Below, piece after piece: positions 26,625 through 37,692 of a DNA stretch of 64,000 nt (the stretch's first letter is position 1; the number at the start of each line of letters is the position of its first letter). Location of the stretch: assembly GCA_020137815.1 (NCBI GenBank), contig CM035355.1, positions 310,001-374,000 on the forward strand, read 5' to 3'. The notes beneath the pieces were generated by a model that was not told where the DNA came from, did not search any database, and saw only the letters and a list, made by a program, of their open reading frames with translations. Both the position numbers and the translations under genes were made by a program. The stretch is from Hormiphora californensis (lineage: Eukaryota > Ctenophora > Tentaculata > Cydippida > Pleurobrachiidae).

Positions 26625-26877
26625 GTTGATAGAAGTTTATGGACAACTGAGACAATGATTTTATTGCAGGAAATAAATCACACGACGGTTTCGTCGAACA
26701 TCAACATCATCAGGCTGCTCAAATTAATTTGTTTAAAGTAGTGTTAAAAAGTTTGAAGTTTCAAACTTTTCAATTTAATTTGAGCAGCCTGATGATGTCG
26801 ATGTTCGACGAAACCGTCGTTTGATTTATTTCCTGCAATAAAATCATTGTCTCAGTTGTCCATAAACTTCTATCAAC
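26625..26877. mobile_element. 253-bp inverted-repeat MITE with TA flanks
   Basis: Ends read GTTGATAGAAGTTTATGG and its complement. Arms of about 110 bp are nearly identical inverted copies around a short AT-rich centre. TA lies at 26623-26624 and 26878-26879. Confidence 0.7.
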
Positions 26878-27067
26878 TATCAAACTAGTTGGGCAGATAT
26901 AACATTTCACAACACCTGTTATAAATCGATGGACTGCTCATAGGCTATGACATAGCCTAACATAATATATGTCATTTTTAAAATTGAGTTTGAGTCGGGG
27001 GTCCGAGTGAGTCAAATAAAATATTCTGAGAAAAAAAGCTTGGAAAGAGATTTTTCTCTCTCCCCCT

Positions 27068-27292
<225 letters not shown>

Positions 27293-27668
27293 GTGATCAC
27301 TGGTGCTGCAGTGTATGATCCCTGGCACAGGTGCTGCATGGGACACACATTCGTCTCACACTCGTCACTCGTTTTATATTTCTCCCTCGTTCCATCCCTA
27401 ACTACGCATTCCTTACTTTACTTCACTTCAACTCCTCAATACCCCCTCACCCAACAGTACTCAGAAGCCCCCTCTTTGCACCTCCCAAATGGGAGCTCAC
27501 ATGTTGAACCAGGACTAGGGGGGACTGGGGGAGCGTAATGACGTCATAAAAGGGGGGACAGAGAACAATCTAATAGGAGGCTATTTACAGACTCTCTTTC
27601 TCTCTCTCTCTATTTTCTTCTCCGTTCCTCTCTCCCTCTCTCTTACAACAATCTTAAAATCACATATA

Positions 27669-28568
27669 TTAGGGTGATTCATAATGATTGATCCTTGGTT
27701 ATTTCACTAAGAAATACTTGTCAGAATGATTTGCGGGTTGTTTTATCGGATCAAGGAGACGAAATATAGCTGATTAGCACATTAATTATCTGATTTTACG
27801 GTCAATAGCATTTTTGTGCCGATATTTGCAAAATTTGGTCTGGTTAGCGTCTCACTTCCCGTTTTTAGGCTCCTAAAGTCAGCAAATCGGTTCAAATTGT
27901 CTGAAAACTTCACTAAACGATAGCGTCAATACCATTTAAACAAGAAACATGTTTTTTGTTTCCAGTTGGAGGCTAAATTTTTTGTAGACTGCAAAATTAC
28001 TCGTAAAAATAAGAAAATTATGATCTGAAAAACAGCCATTTTGGACATCAGTTTAAAAAAACCACACCTATCAAAGATAACGAATGATAACATCAATATC
28101 ATTATTGATACACCTTAGCAATGGTTTGATCTAAGTTTTCTAGTGCTTGAAATGTTAATTTATGAATATTTGGTCTGGCAAGCGCTGCCGGAAGTCAAAA
28201 GACGAAAAAATAACGCCATTTCTTAAAACCCTTGCCAGAGCCGAGTTTTAAATTTTTGTTGTTCCATTTTGGGCTCATTTTAAAGCTAAGGCTATGGTCA
28301 AAGATATTGATTCGGCCACATATCAATAAACACTAAGATTTTAACGCCAGAGCTTGAAATGTGGCACCCCATTTTCTGAGGTGAGATTGCACCTTCGACA
28401 ACACTTAATATTTCTGGTGTCATGATGGCGATATATCTTCAACTGGAATATAGAAACTGTTTTCCAATCGCAAAATGTCCATACTAAACGATAAAGCATG
28501 TATTATTTGGTCCTGACTCGAAATCTGGGAGTTATTAGCCAAGGATCAATCATTATGAATCACCCTAA
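27669..28568. mobile_element. 900-bp non-autonomous element, TA target
   Basis: Terminal inverted repeats of about 30 bp start TTAGGGTGATTCATAATGAT and are exactly mirrored at the other end. Flanks are TA (27667-27668 and 28569-28570). The interior is unique AT-rich sequence with no transposase frame. Terminus and TA suggest a mariner-type family (inference). Confidence 0.75.
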
Positions 28569-31351
28569 TATATAGCGAGGGGTAACAGGACACTACTTTA
28601 TTTTACTCCATGCACCACAACTCTCATGATAGCTTTAGCTCTCTCTATCCCTCCCTCATTCCCTCTCTCTCTCTATCTTGTCCCCCTCTCTATCTCTCTC
28701 TCTATCTTGTCCCCTCCCAGCTCCCTAGGAGGAGTTGGAGCAATTTAAAGGGAGTGCCGGGAGAAGATGGGGTCTTAAACTAAAAATATATAAAGGGGAA
28801 ATAGGATGGGGTCAGGTGGCCCTAACACCTGGCGTATACCAGAGGTACGTAGGGAGATAGAGGGTGGGCGAGATAGAGATGGAGAAAGATGGAGAGACGG
28901 AGAAAAGTAAAGCAGCCAGAAAAATGCCTGAATGCACTGCTCGTGATGCTAGCTTTGTGCTGTCGGATAACTTGGAAAACATATGTTCGTTTCCAAGCGG
29001 TATTTTATCACCAATGGACAAAACCTGGAGGTCTGTAGCTGGAGGTATATAGCCGAATTTTTCTCGCTAAACAAAGAAACTATGTTACCACTGAACGGTG
29101 CAAATCATCGTGCGACAATATCATGCCGCCTTCAGAAGACTGTGGTCTGCGAGTGACGAGTGGCAAAAAGAAGGAGGTTATCGGCCCCACCCCGTGAGGA
29201 ACGAAGGTTACCTGATATGCTCAATTACGAACATGAGTAAAGAATATTCTACCGCCCTCTTGGGGCACACCATGCGGCCCATAAATAATATGAATCAGAT
29301 GGTGCGGTCATGTTGGAGCTGAAGTAAAATATAATCCTGATTGCAGCAAAGTTTAAAGAGACAATAGACGAAGATCAAGGAGCACTAATGTAATGTATCA
29401 TGATCATTCTCGTGACTCATTCAAAGTTTTAAGTAGGTTAGTCATCACAGTTCGTACTACTTCAATGGGTTAGGGGACATTCTGGGTGACATTCATAGTT
29501 TGTTTTTGTTATGTTCTAACCCTCCTTTACACAGTCTAGCTAGGCAACTGGCAAAGTTTGTTTTTTATTGTTACACGTCCTTTCTGGGGCCTGGGCGAGG
29601 AGCCGAGATCGGCGGCATTTACGCTTGCAATATTTTTTATTTCAGCACTGCAGTCTACACCACGCATAACTCGATTTCTTGTTTGATCATAGTAGTTTCA
29701 GAAAATGTGAGACTGGCCCGGTTCGGGGCCGGGGAGACTTGGTACTCGATTGAGCTGCTTATTGGGGGTCCTTCCCCAAATGTGTGTACCTTTGCTACAG
29801 AACTAGACAATTAGGCAGGCATAAGCCATTAGGCTAGCCGCTAGAAAACAAAAACTTTGTTTTTGAAAACCGTGGTCATTTTTTGTTTTTTTAAAGTAAA
29901 AAAGTGTTTCAATTCGAGTCGAACGCGCAGTTTCTTCTTTTGCGCGCGGCGTGATAATGCAATGTATACTGACAAAATCTGCGGCGGTCGTGATTCTATC
30001 TCCTTAAAAACTCTTTAGGCTGTCCGTTCAACGACAGGGGGGTCCCTTCGTGGTTTCCCGTTTAACAAGTAAAAACTAAGTTTGAAATTTAGTGGAAAAT
30101 ATAACTGCTAAATACACATAACTTTGAACACGCACACAACCCGCTGGTTCCCTTTCAGCTTCACTTTCAGAATAACATGTGAAACGACAAATCTCTCACG
30201 AAATAATAAACACATAATACACTGCAACACCGGTTTGTTTACAATATGGCTCTCTCTCAGGAGTTATAATGTATTGGGTTTGTAAGCCAACAACTTTATC
30301 TAAGATTGGGCTCTGCCCGGAAATCCCTAATAGTATTACGTTTTCTCTCTTTATGCTCTCTCTCTTTCACGTGTTAATAGTTTCTATCCCGATGCAATCC
30401 CAAGGCGAAATCAGCCCGCGGAATAACTTATGTGGTATCGTCAACATGCGTACTTTCTCATCATCGTGTCTCCCTTTTTCTCGGTTCTTCAGATTTAACA
30501 TGGCAGGACCAGGGATTTTCCTTTCAGAACTGAGATCGGAGAGAAGATGGGTTAATTGATGATAAACTGAGAATAACCAAATGGTAAATAATGAGCTCCA
30601 ACAACATTATTTCTAATATTATGAGGGCTACTACAGCCCCACTACAGCTGGAGTCCCGAGGATAGTAGGTATATGTAGATGTAACAGTTACATTGTAACT
30701 GTATGTGTATAACAGCTTCACTCTAACTGGGGAGCGGGAAGGGGCTGTCACATTATTCCATGAGGATTACCTATGCAGCAGCAACGTGGCATGGCGTGAC
30801 GTGGTGGAATCATGCTATGTGATCCAAGGGTGGAGAGATCAGAGAGAAAGGTTGATTCTCAGTTGCAGATTCACAATCAAAGCCCCATACATAATTACAC
30901 CCCTGTCCACCAACTTCAATTAAATCGCTCCGTACCTCTTCACACATACTTTCTTACACTCACACTCACTTTGAGCTATCCAAGAGCTAACTTGTTGGAA
31001 TTATAGCTACGTCGCTGCAGGACACATCACATGCGACTGCTGACTAGCCCCAACTTTCATACCTCTGCGCGTTACTGCGCGCGCCTGCCATGAGTCTCTG
31101 TGTTGTGGTAAACTGACTGCAGCTGCAGCAGAGCAAGTGTGTGTGGGTAGGAAATGCATTTGGAGCGGCGGGCTGGAGAGTTCAAAAGCTAGCTTCCCTT
31201 TTGTGTACTACAATTCTTGTGTCTGCTATTCTCCTTTTTGTACAAAATGAAAAATGAGTGTACAATTTACAAATTGGCATGAGTGTACATTCTGTTCTCT
31301 CAGATCTGTCTCAAATCCATATTTCGATGGCATTCGATATTTCCCACCTAC

Positions 31352-32722
31352 CCTTGGTAATGTAGAGGTAGAAGAAGTCAATGTAGAGGACAGTCTGGAC
31401 AACTCCGGCCACAACAGCAATGGGGTCAAAGAAGGACTCGGTGTAGAATCGGAAGATCCAGTTTAGGATGTAGAGGCCACGGTACGCTCCCAACATGAAC
31501 AAGTAATGGCTGAGGGGTTAGAGAGATAGTGGAATAGAAAAGTTAATTACTTTCTTCTTGCAATAATTTATCGTAAGGAGTTATAAAAAAGAGAAGAATT
31601 GAAAGAAATAAGAAGGTTTCAATTTGCCACTAGATGGTCACCTGGTAATGGTTTCTGCCTCTCCGGTTTTGGACATCATGAAGAGCTGAGGAAGGATCGC
31701 ACCAGCCTCAAGATAGATGGAGAACGTCCAGAGAATCTGAAATCGGGTTTTAATCAAAATTTGGGATAAATTCTAAGAAACGTCTGTATTTCCTTCTACA
31801 CTGCATGGCCAATTTGGAACCTAGGCACTGGACAGTTTCTTGTGTGCTAGAAGAAACCATATTATGGAACTAGGTTCAACAATCAACATTCTAATTGCAT
31901 AGTTGCTAATGCTCCTACTGCACAGTTGCTCCTGCTAATTACACAGTTGCTAGTGCTCCTGCTAACTGGAATGTTTCTCCAGCTAATTGAACAGTTGCTA
32001 ATTGCAATGTTGCTCCTTCTAATTGCTGTACTACCTCAGAGAAGGTGAAAGAGTGGTTGAGGATCAGGGCCAGGATCAGACAGGGTCCAAGAAGGAACTC
32101 CACTCGGAAGGTATCATGGTTACTATCATAGGTTGATTTAAACTTCATGAAGATCAGGTAGCATGTTCCTGAAAGAGGATGTGTTTGTTGGTTACAACAG
32201 GTGGGAAGGGGTCAGTAGAAATAGGCGTGAGCGTGTGTACACTGGAACTACTTATAACACATGGTGCCCGACTCTCTCTCTCTCTTTCTACTAGAATAAA
32301 TTATAATAGTACCACTTACCGACACTGCAGCAGATGTAGATAATTTTCATGCCAGTGTTATAGAGGGAGACAAAGCTGAAAAACAAATCCAAATAACGAG
32401 TACAAAATACTGCGGCGAACAGAGCCTGAGATTTACCCGAAATTCCTGAGGGAAAATAATCATTTAGGTACAAAAACAATGTGACTAGTCTACCTAAGTA
32501 ATAGGAAACGTTATTCTTATCTAAGGAACGGCATGTTACCCCTCTCAAATAACAGACGTCACAGGGTAAAAGTTAAAGTAACTTTGGCATGCTCTATGAC
32601 ATAAAATTGAAATCGGAACATTTGGGTTTACCTGCACAAGATCGTGTCTTCCATATCTTTAGAAGTAGGATTACAATAGCTGCCAAATGGCTAAGATCTC
32701 CCGCCAACCGGAACAGATTCAT
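31352..32722 (-). CDS. KDELR: KDEL receptor copy A (ER lumen protein-retaining receptor)
   Basis: Seven-helix Golgi/ER receptor that binds C-terminal KDEL-type signals on escaped ER proteins and returns them by COPI vesicles. Exons on the minus strand: 32722..32632, 32445..32320, 32168..32035, 31736..31642, 31509..31352; all phases agree, giving 201 residues of an expected 212. Start [13 protein letters not shown] matches the family start. Family signatures seen: [78 protein letters not shown]. Ligand-site arginines equivalent to R5, R47 and R169 and the pH-sensing H12 are kept, as is D193. The last exon, which should encode about 11 residues with the lysine-rich tail, was not found; reading on past the donor gives [13 protein letters not shown] and a stop. 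Copy B lies 1.8 kb upstream of its start, in the same orientation. Confidence 0.9.
31905..32034. repeat. Minisatellite in intron 3 of KDEL receptor copy A
   Basis: Imperfect units around CAGTTGCTCCTGCTAATT recur about six times up to the exon border. Copy B has no such array at the matching place; its intron carries a transposon instead. Confidence 0.6.
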
Positions 32723-33024
32723 CCTATCTCAACTACTAAGTGAAGATAAAATGCGTAAAGGAGGGTTAGATTATAACAAAGGTGTCCGGGGACAGGACAG
32801 AGAACAACACTAGATTTTTTAAAAGGTAATAAAAGATTAAAAAATTATACATAATTTAGGTGCCGGCAGGCACCTCCGACCCGAAGAAAACAGCAAAAAA
32901 CGAAAAAAAGAAAAAAAATTTTTTGCCCTCGCACAAAACCCCAAAAATGCCGGCCCTATTAAGAACAAAGAAAGGTCTTTTTTTGGGGGGGGGGGGGGGG
33001 GGGGGGCAAAAAACATGTCAACGA

Positions 33025-33850
33025 TTGTGGCCACACCGTTTGAGATATCGACTTGAAATTTTGTAGGCATGTTCTTGTAGTATTCCTTTGTGTCATGACG
33101 TTGGCGGATTTTTGAATTTTTAATTAATTAATTAATTATAGGTAATTAAAAACGGTGCAAGGGCACCGTGCCCCTGCACATTGCGTGTTCTGTCCCTTGC
33201 ACCGCGCCCTTGCACCAAATTCTATTTTCCGTTCTGCTTAAAATATCGACTTGAAACTTTGTAGGAATGTTCTTCAATCATAAAAGATGATGTTCGAAAA
33301 GTGGGAATAGTCAAAATTAATTAATTAGTTAGTTAGAGCCGTGCAAAAAATGGAATTTGGTGCAAGGGCAGGCAATGTGCAAGGGCAAATGGTGCAAGGG
33401 CAGCCCTTGCACCAATTTTATGATCGAACTGTGTCCACACCGTTTAATATTTTGACACGAAACTTTCTATGCATGTTCTAGTAGCATAACTACGAGTACT
33501 AGAAGAGCCGTATGATTAATATATCAATTAGGTAATTAATTATAGGCAAATTAATTAAAATTTGCCCCTGCACAATTTGTGCAAATTTCCCCTGAACATG
33601 TGCCCTTGCACCATTTTGTTTTCTCATGCACATTTTTTGCAACTTTGATATTCAAACTGTGGCCACACCGTTTGAAATTTCGAAATGAAACTTTGCATGT
33701 ATGTTCTAGTAGTATAACTACGAGTCATAACGGAGCCGGATTTTTGATTTTCTAATTAATTAATTAATTATAATCAATTAAAACTTTTGCCCCTGCACCA
33801 ATTTGCCCCTGCACAGTTTTGGCAAATTTGATATTCAAACTTTGAGCCTT
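33025..33850. repeat. Four diverged tandem units of about 200-230 bp
   Basis: Each unit has CACACCGTTT, a stretch like GAAACTTTGTAGGCATGTTC, then TAATTAATTAATTA and a segment rich in TGCAAGGGCA or its complement TGCCCCTGCACCA. Units start near 33030, 33235, 33430 and 33660. The GCAAGGGC and GCCCCTGC parts can pair with each other. Non-coding. Confidence 0.65.
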
Positions 33851-34433
33851 TGTGAAAGTAATGAAAATTATTTATTTCAGGTTATGATGAACAATAAGCT
33901 ATAAAAACGCCCCTTTTTGTTACACAAGCCTGTGCTTGGTATCGAAGACACCTCACACTCTGTCGCCGGGCGACCTTCGCGTGCACACGCTGGCAAGGGG
34001 TAACTTCGTAACCAAAGCCTGTGCATTGTGCATAATGAAATGGATAAATTTTCATCCAGTTGCTGGCGAGAGAACTCGATAGAGTTCGATTGATTTACCA
34101 CGACAACGGAGTTGGTTACCATACTAACCAGAGAATTCGTTGTAAAATAGTCCTTTCTTGCTATAAACTCGGCCTTTAGATAGAAAATTGATTTTATTAT
34201 ACTCACACTAATGCAAGGGCATTTCACAGTTTGGTGCCGTTATTTTTGTCTCTATTTTAATAGGATTTTGGGATTAGACTGAAAGTATGGGATCATTTGA
34301 GAAGTAGTGAAGATTTGAAAATGTTAGCAACTTGCCGGTTCGACAAACTAAACCCATATGATTCCAACTTCGGGTCGGACGAGGGGAAGCTTGCCTTTTG
34401 CGAACATAATAATAAAGGTAGAAAAATGTAGAT

Positions 34434-34484
34434 AAATCAGTATTAAGTCAGTATCAAATCAGTATCAAATCAGTATTAAATCAG
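34434..34484. repeat. Short tandem repeat of TCAGTATCAAA type
   Basis: About five imperfect units of 10-11 bp. Confidence 0.6.
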
Positions 34485-34544
34485 TGCATATATATATAAA
34501 AGTAATAAATTAGATTAATGTCATTGGCCGATATATTGATTAGG

Positions 34545-36546
34545 CTACAGAACCGAGTTCATTTGTTCCCTTGGAGAGAACTTTAGAAGTGGGTCTGTCT
34601 CTTTCGGGTCGTCCGGTAAATGCGGAATAAGGCGGGACTTTTCAAGATGTTGGTCCGGGTTGTTTTGTTCAACACGCAAAGGGCAGTCTAGCTTGGCAAG
34701 GTCTGGGTTGGCACCGAAGAAGAAGAAGTAGAAGAAGAAGCCAATGTAGAGGACAGTCTGGACAACTCCGGCCACAACAGCATAGGGGTCAAAGAAGGAC
34801 TCGGTGTGGAATCGGAAGATCCAGTTCAGGATGTAGATGCCACGGTACGATCCCAACATGTACAAGTATAAGCTGAGGATAAGGTTGGAGATAGTGAAAT
34901 GGAAAAAGTAATCAATTTCTTCTTGCAATAATTCATCGTGAGGAGTTATAAAAAAGCGAGGAATTGAGAGAATAAGAAGTTTTCAATTTGCCACTAGATT
35001 CACCAGGTGATTCTTTCTGCCTCTCCTGTTTTGGACATCATAAAGAACTGAGGAAGGATCGCACCAGCCTCAAGATAGATGGAGAATGTCCAGAGAATCT
35101 GCAATCGGGATATTTAATATTTAGTCAAAATTTGGGATAAATTCAATGGAACATCTGCCTGTAATTCCTTCTACCTACAGTTACGGCCAATTTGTTTCTT
35201 GCACGCTAGAAGAAACCCCATTATCTATTATTGCATGGTTCAACAACTTCAATTGCACAATCTACACTGTAAACTATCTCATTGTGTGGCCCCGGTGCCC
35301 GGATTATAAAAATTTTCGATAAATACGGATTTCAGGTGTCAATTTTGCTGCCAAAATTTTTTCAATTTGCTGCCGATTTGCTGCCTCGTGAATCGAAATT
35401 TGTCCGATGGCAGTCCGCGATCGGTCCAATTGCTGCTGGCAGCATAATCTTATCTAAAAAAAGGTCACCGGTTAGATCAATTTGCTGCCTCGCCCTTGAT
35501 TTGCTGCCAAATTAAGGGCATTGATCTCTTGGGTATTTGCAATATCCGGGCACCGGGTGTGTGGCTCACACCGTCATTTTATTTCAAAATGCGAGCGTGA
35601 TCTGTGATGGTTCTGTAGATCAACTCATACCTCAGAGAAGGTGAAAGAGTGGTTGAGGATCAGGGCCAGGATCAGACAGGGTCCAAGAAGGAACTCCACT
35701 CGGAAGGTATCATGGTTACTATCATAGGTTGATTTAAACTTCATGAAGATCAGGTAGCATGTTCCTGAAAGAGGATGTGTTTGTTGGTTACAGCAGGTGG
35801 GAAGGGACTGGTTAGAAATAGGGTCAGGCGTGAGCGTGTGTACACTATACAGTATACTGAAACAACAACAATAAGTCTAAACATATGTTGCTCGACCCTA
35901 GAGAGCCCTTTCTAAGAAGGATACAACAAATTATGCAACTTACCGAGACTGCAGCAGATGTAGATAATCTTCATGACAGTGAGATAGAGGGAGACAAAGT
36001 TGAAAAACAAATCCAAATAACGAGTACAAAATACTGCGGCGTACAGAGCCTGAGATTTACCCGAAATTCCTGAGGGAATATAATAATTTAGTTACAAAGT
36101 TTTCCCCTTTTATTCTGTAACCCTATTGAAACTGATGAGCTAGTACTTACTATCGAAACAATTGTCATTCCATAAACTCGTGTTTTGTTTTGTTTGAAAC
36201 CCCAGAGAATCCAAGTTCTCTGTAGAGTTCTCTCTGAGGATTGACTCCCCAAACCAACACAGTAATAATAATTTAGTTAGGTACAAAACCAAAGTGAATA
36301 CCTAAGTAATAGGAAACGTTATTCTTATCTAAGGAACGGCATGTTACCCCTCTCAAATAACAGACGTCACAGGGTAAAAGTTAAAATAACTTTGGCATGC
36401 TCTGATGACAATGTCATCATGACATAAAATTGAAATCGGAACATTTTGGGTTTACCTGCACAAGATCGTGTCTTCCATATCTTTAGAAGTAGGATTACAA
36501 TTGCCGCCAAATGGATAAGATCTCCATCCAACTGGAAAAAATTCAT
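34545..36546 (-). CDS. KDEL receptor copy B, divergent duplicate with new C-terminus
   Basis: Exons on the minus strand: 36546..36456, 36069..35944, 35764..35631, 35098..35004, 34872..34545; same structure and phases as copy A, predicted 257 residues. Introns and exons are so alike that the duplication looks recent. Changes: start [12 protein letters not shown] puts Gln where the ligand-binding Arg5 of the family sits; the helix-7 segment reads [11 protein letters not shown], so the Asp equivalent to human D193 (needed for return transport in the human receptor) is Gly; and the final splice donor is gone. The frame runs on into [19 protein letters not shown] and about 45 more polar residues, replacing the lysine-rich sorting tail. 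H12, R47 and R169 equivalents remain. It is either a receptor with altered function or an early pseudogene with no stop yet. Confidence 0.8.
35291..35557. mobile_element. 267-bp hAT-like MITE in intron 3 of KDEL receptor copy B
   Basis: Ends CCCGGTGCCCGGATT and the near-exact complement, with an 8-bp duplication TGTGTGGC at 35283-35290 and 35558-35565. The inside repeats TTTGCTGCC several times. Absent from the matching intron of copy A, so inserted after the duplication. Confidence 0.8.
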
Positions 36547-36589
36547 CCTATCTCAACTACTAAGTGAAAATAAAATGCGTTAGTAGATA

Positions 36590-36871
36590 ATGGAAATTGG
36601 GGGGGAACAGGTTGTTTTAGTAAAAATCATGATCCCTATTTCTGTTTTGGTTGACGTGAGAGGAAGAACGGGAAATTGTCGCGAGACTACCGTAAATTTG
36701 AGGAGTGTTTTGGAAACCCTACCGGTAAGAAGTCTTGCAAATAACATCAAAATGTTCCTGGACGATCAACTATCACAGATGTTTTCCAGATTACAGATTA
36801 CAAATAGACTGGGGAATAGTAATTTTAACTGTGCCCTCCCTTCTGCACACGCAGTAGTGAACGATAATTAA
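36590..36871 (+). CDS. Possible small hypothetical protein (93 aa)
   Basis: Open frame with normal composition starting 44 bp from, and divergent to, KDEL receptor copy B. It reads MEIGGEQVVLVKIMIPISV near the start and NNIKMFLDDQLSQMFSRL in the middle. No domain recognised and no splice or poly(A) support. A chance frame is about as likely. Confidence 0.2.
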   Translation: MEIGGEQVVLVKIMIPISVLVDVRGRTGNCRETTVNLRSVLETLPVRSLANNIKMFLDDQLSQMFSRLQITNRLGNSNFNCALPSAHAVVNDN

Positions 36872-37275
36872 GGTCAAGAGCCTCCAAGAGCGGACCACAC
36901 ACAGAACACTCAATTAGAGGTATGTCTACCATTCAATTTGTCACACCCCTCTCACATTTGGCCAAGCCCGCCAAATTTTGGCTCCCTAATTGGAAAATCA
37001 TTCCCCCTGAGCTGACACTGGTAACTTGTGCAGCAGCTGCACGAAGAATACTACAAGATAATATATTGTCTTTCCGGGTTGAAAGTGAAGGAGAGATGCT
37101 CTTTTCATTTTCAGTGTCTCGGAGCAGGGAGCTTCGGGACAAAAAAAATTGAAAAAAGAAAGAGAAAAATTGAGCGGAATCCTAAAATTTAAAACCAAGT
37201 TAAAAAATCAGTGTTGAAATGCTCCGCGCGCCTTAGATTAAACTGTAACACGCATAAATTTTGCATAATACACGT

Positions 37276-37495
37276 AGTGGAAGCTCTTACGGTAATTCCC
37301 ACGCCCCGTGGGAAAGTTTTTGACCGTGGGAAAGTTTTCAAAGCGTGGGAAAAGAGAGATACATACAATAACTTTTAAAAAATAATTATTTTTTTAATGT
37401 TATTGTATGTATCTCTCTTTTCCCACGCTTTGAAAACTTTCCCACGGTCGAAAACTTTCCCACGGGGCGTGGGAATTACCGTAAGAGCTTCCACT
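37276..37495. mobile_element. 220-bp near-perfect hairpin upstream of CENP-X
   Basis: AGTGGAAGCTCTTACGG at the left pairs with its complement at the right, and pairing continues for about 95 bp with one or two mismatches to an AT-rich loop. The arms contain the module CGTGGGAAAGTTTT twice. It ends about 200 bp before the CENP-X start codon. A foldback MITE is likely; no clean target duplication. Confidence 0.6.
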
Positions 37496-37692
37496 TTTTT
37501 TTTATTTAACTTAAACGGCTTTTGTCAACACAAATAATTATTTTTTAAGACGCGCGCGATAAATGTCGCGTCGTGTGAAAATTTTCCGCCCAGCTTTCTC
37601 ACTTTTCGTTTTTGCCTAAGTTTGCGTTGTTCAAAGAACTAAAAACGCTCGCAAGTAAAGAAAATTCACAATACAAATTATAGACATGGCAA

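Noticed and set aside
31254-31466. Plus-strand frame over the KDEL receptor
   Set aside because: Antisense shadow of exon 5 of copy A, which matches the receptor family on the minus strand.
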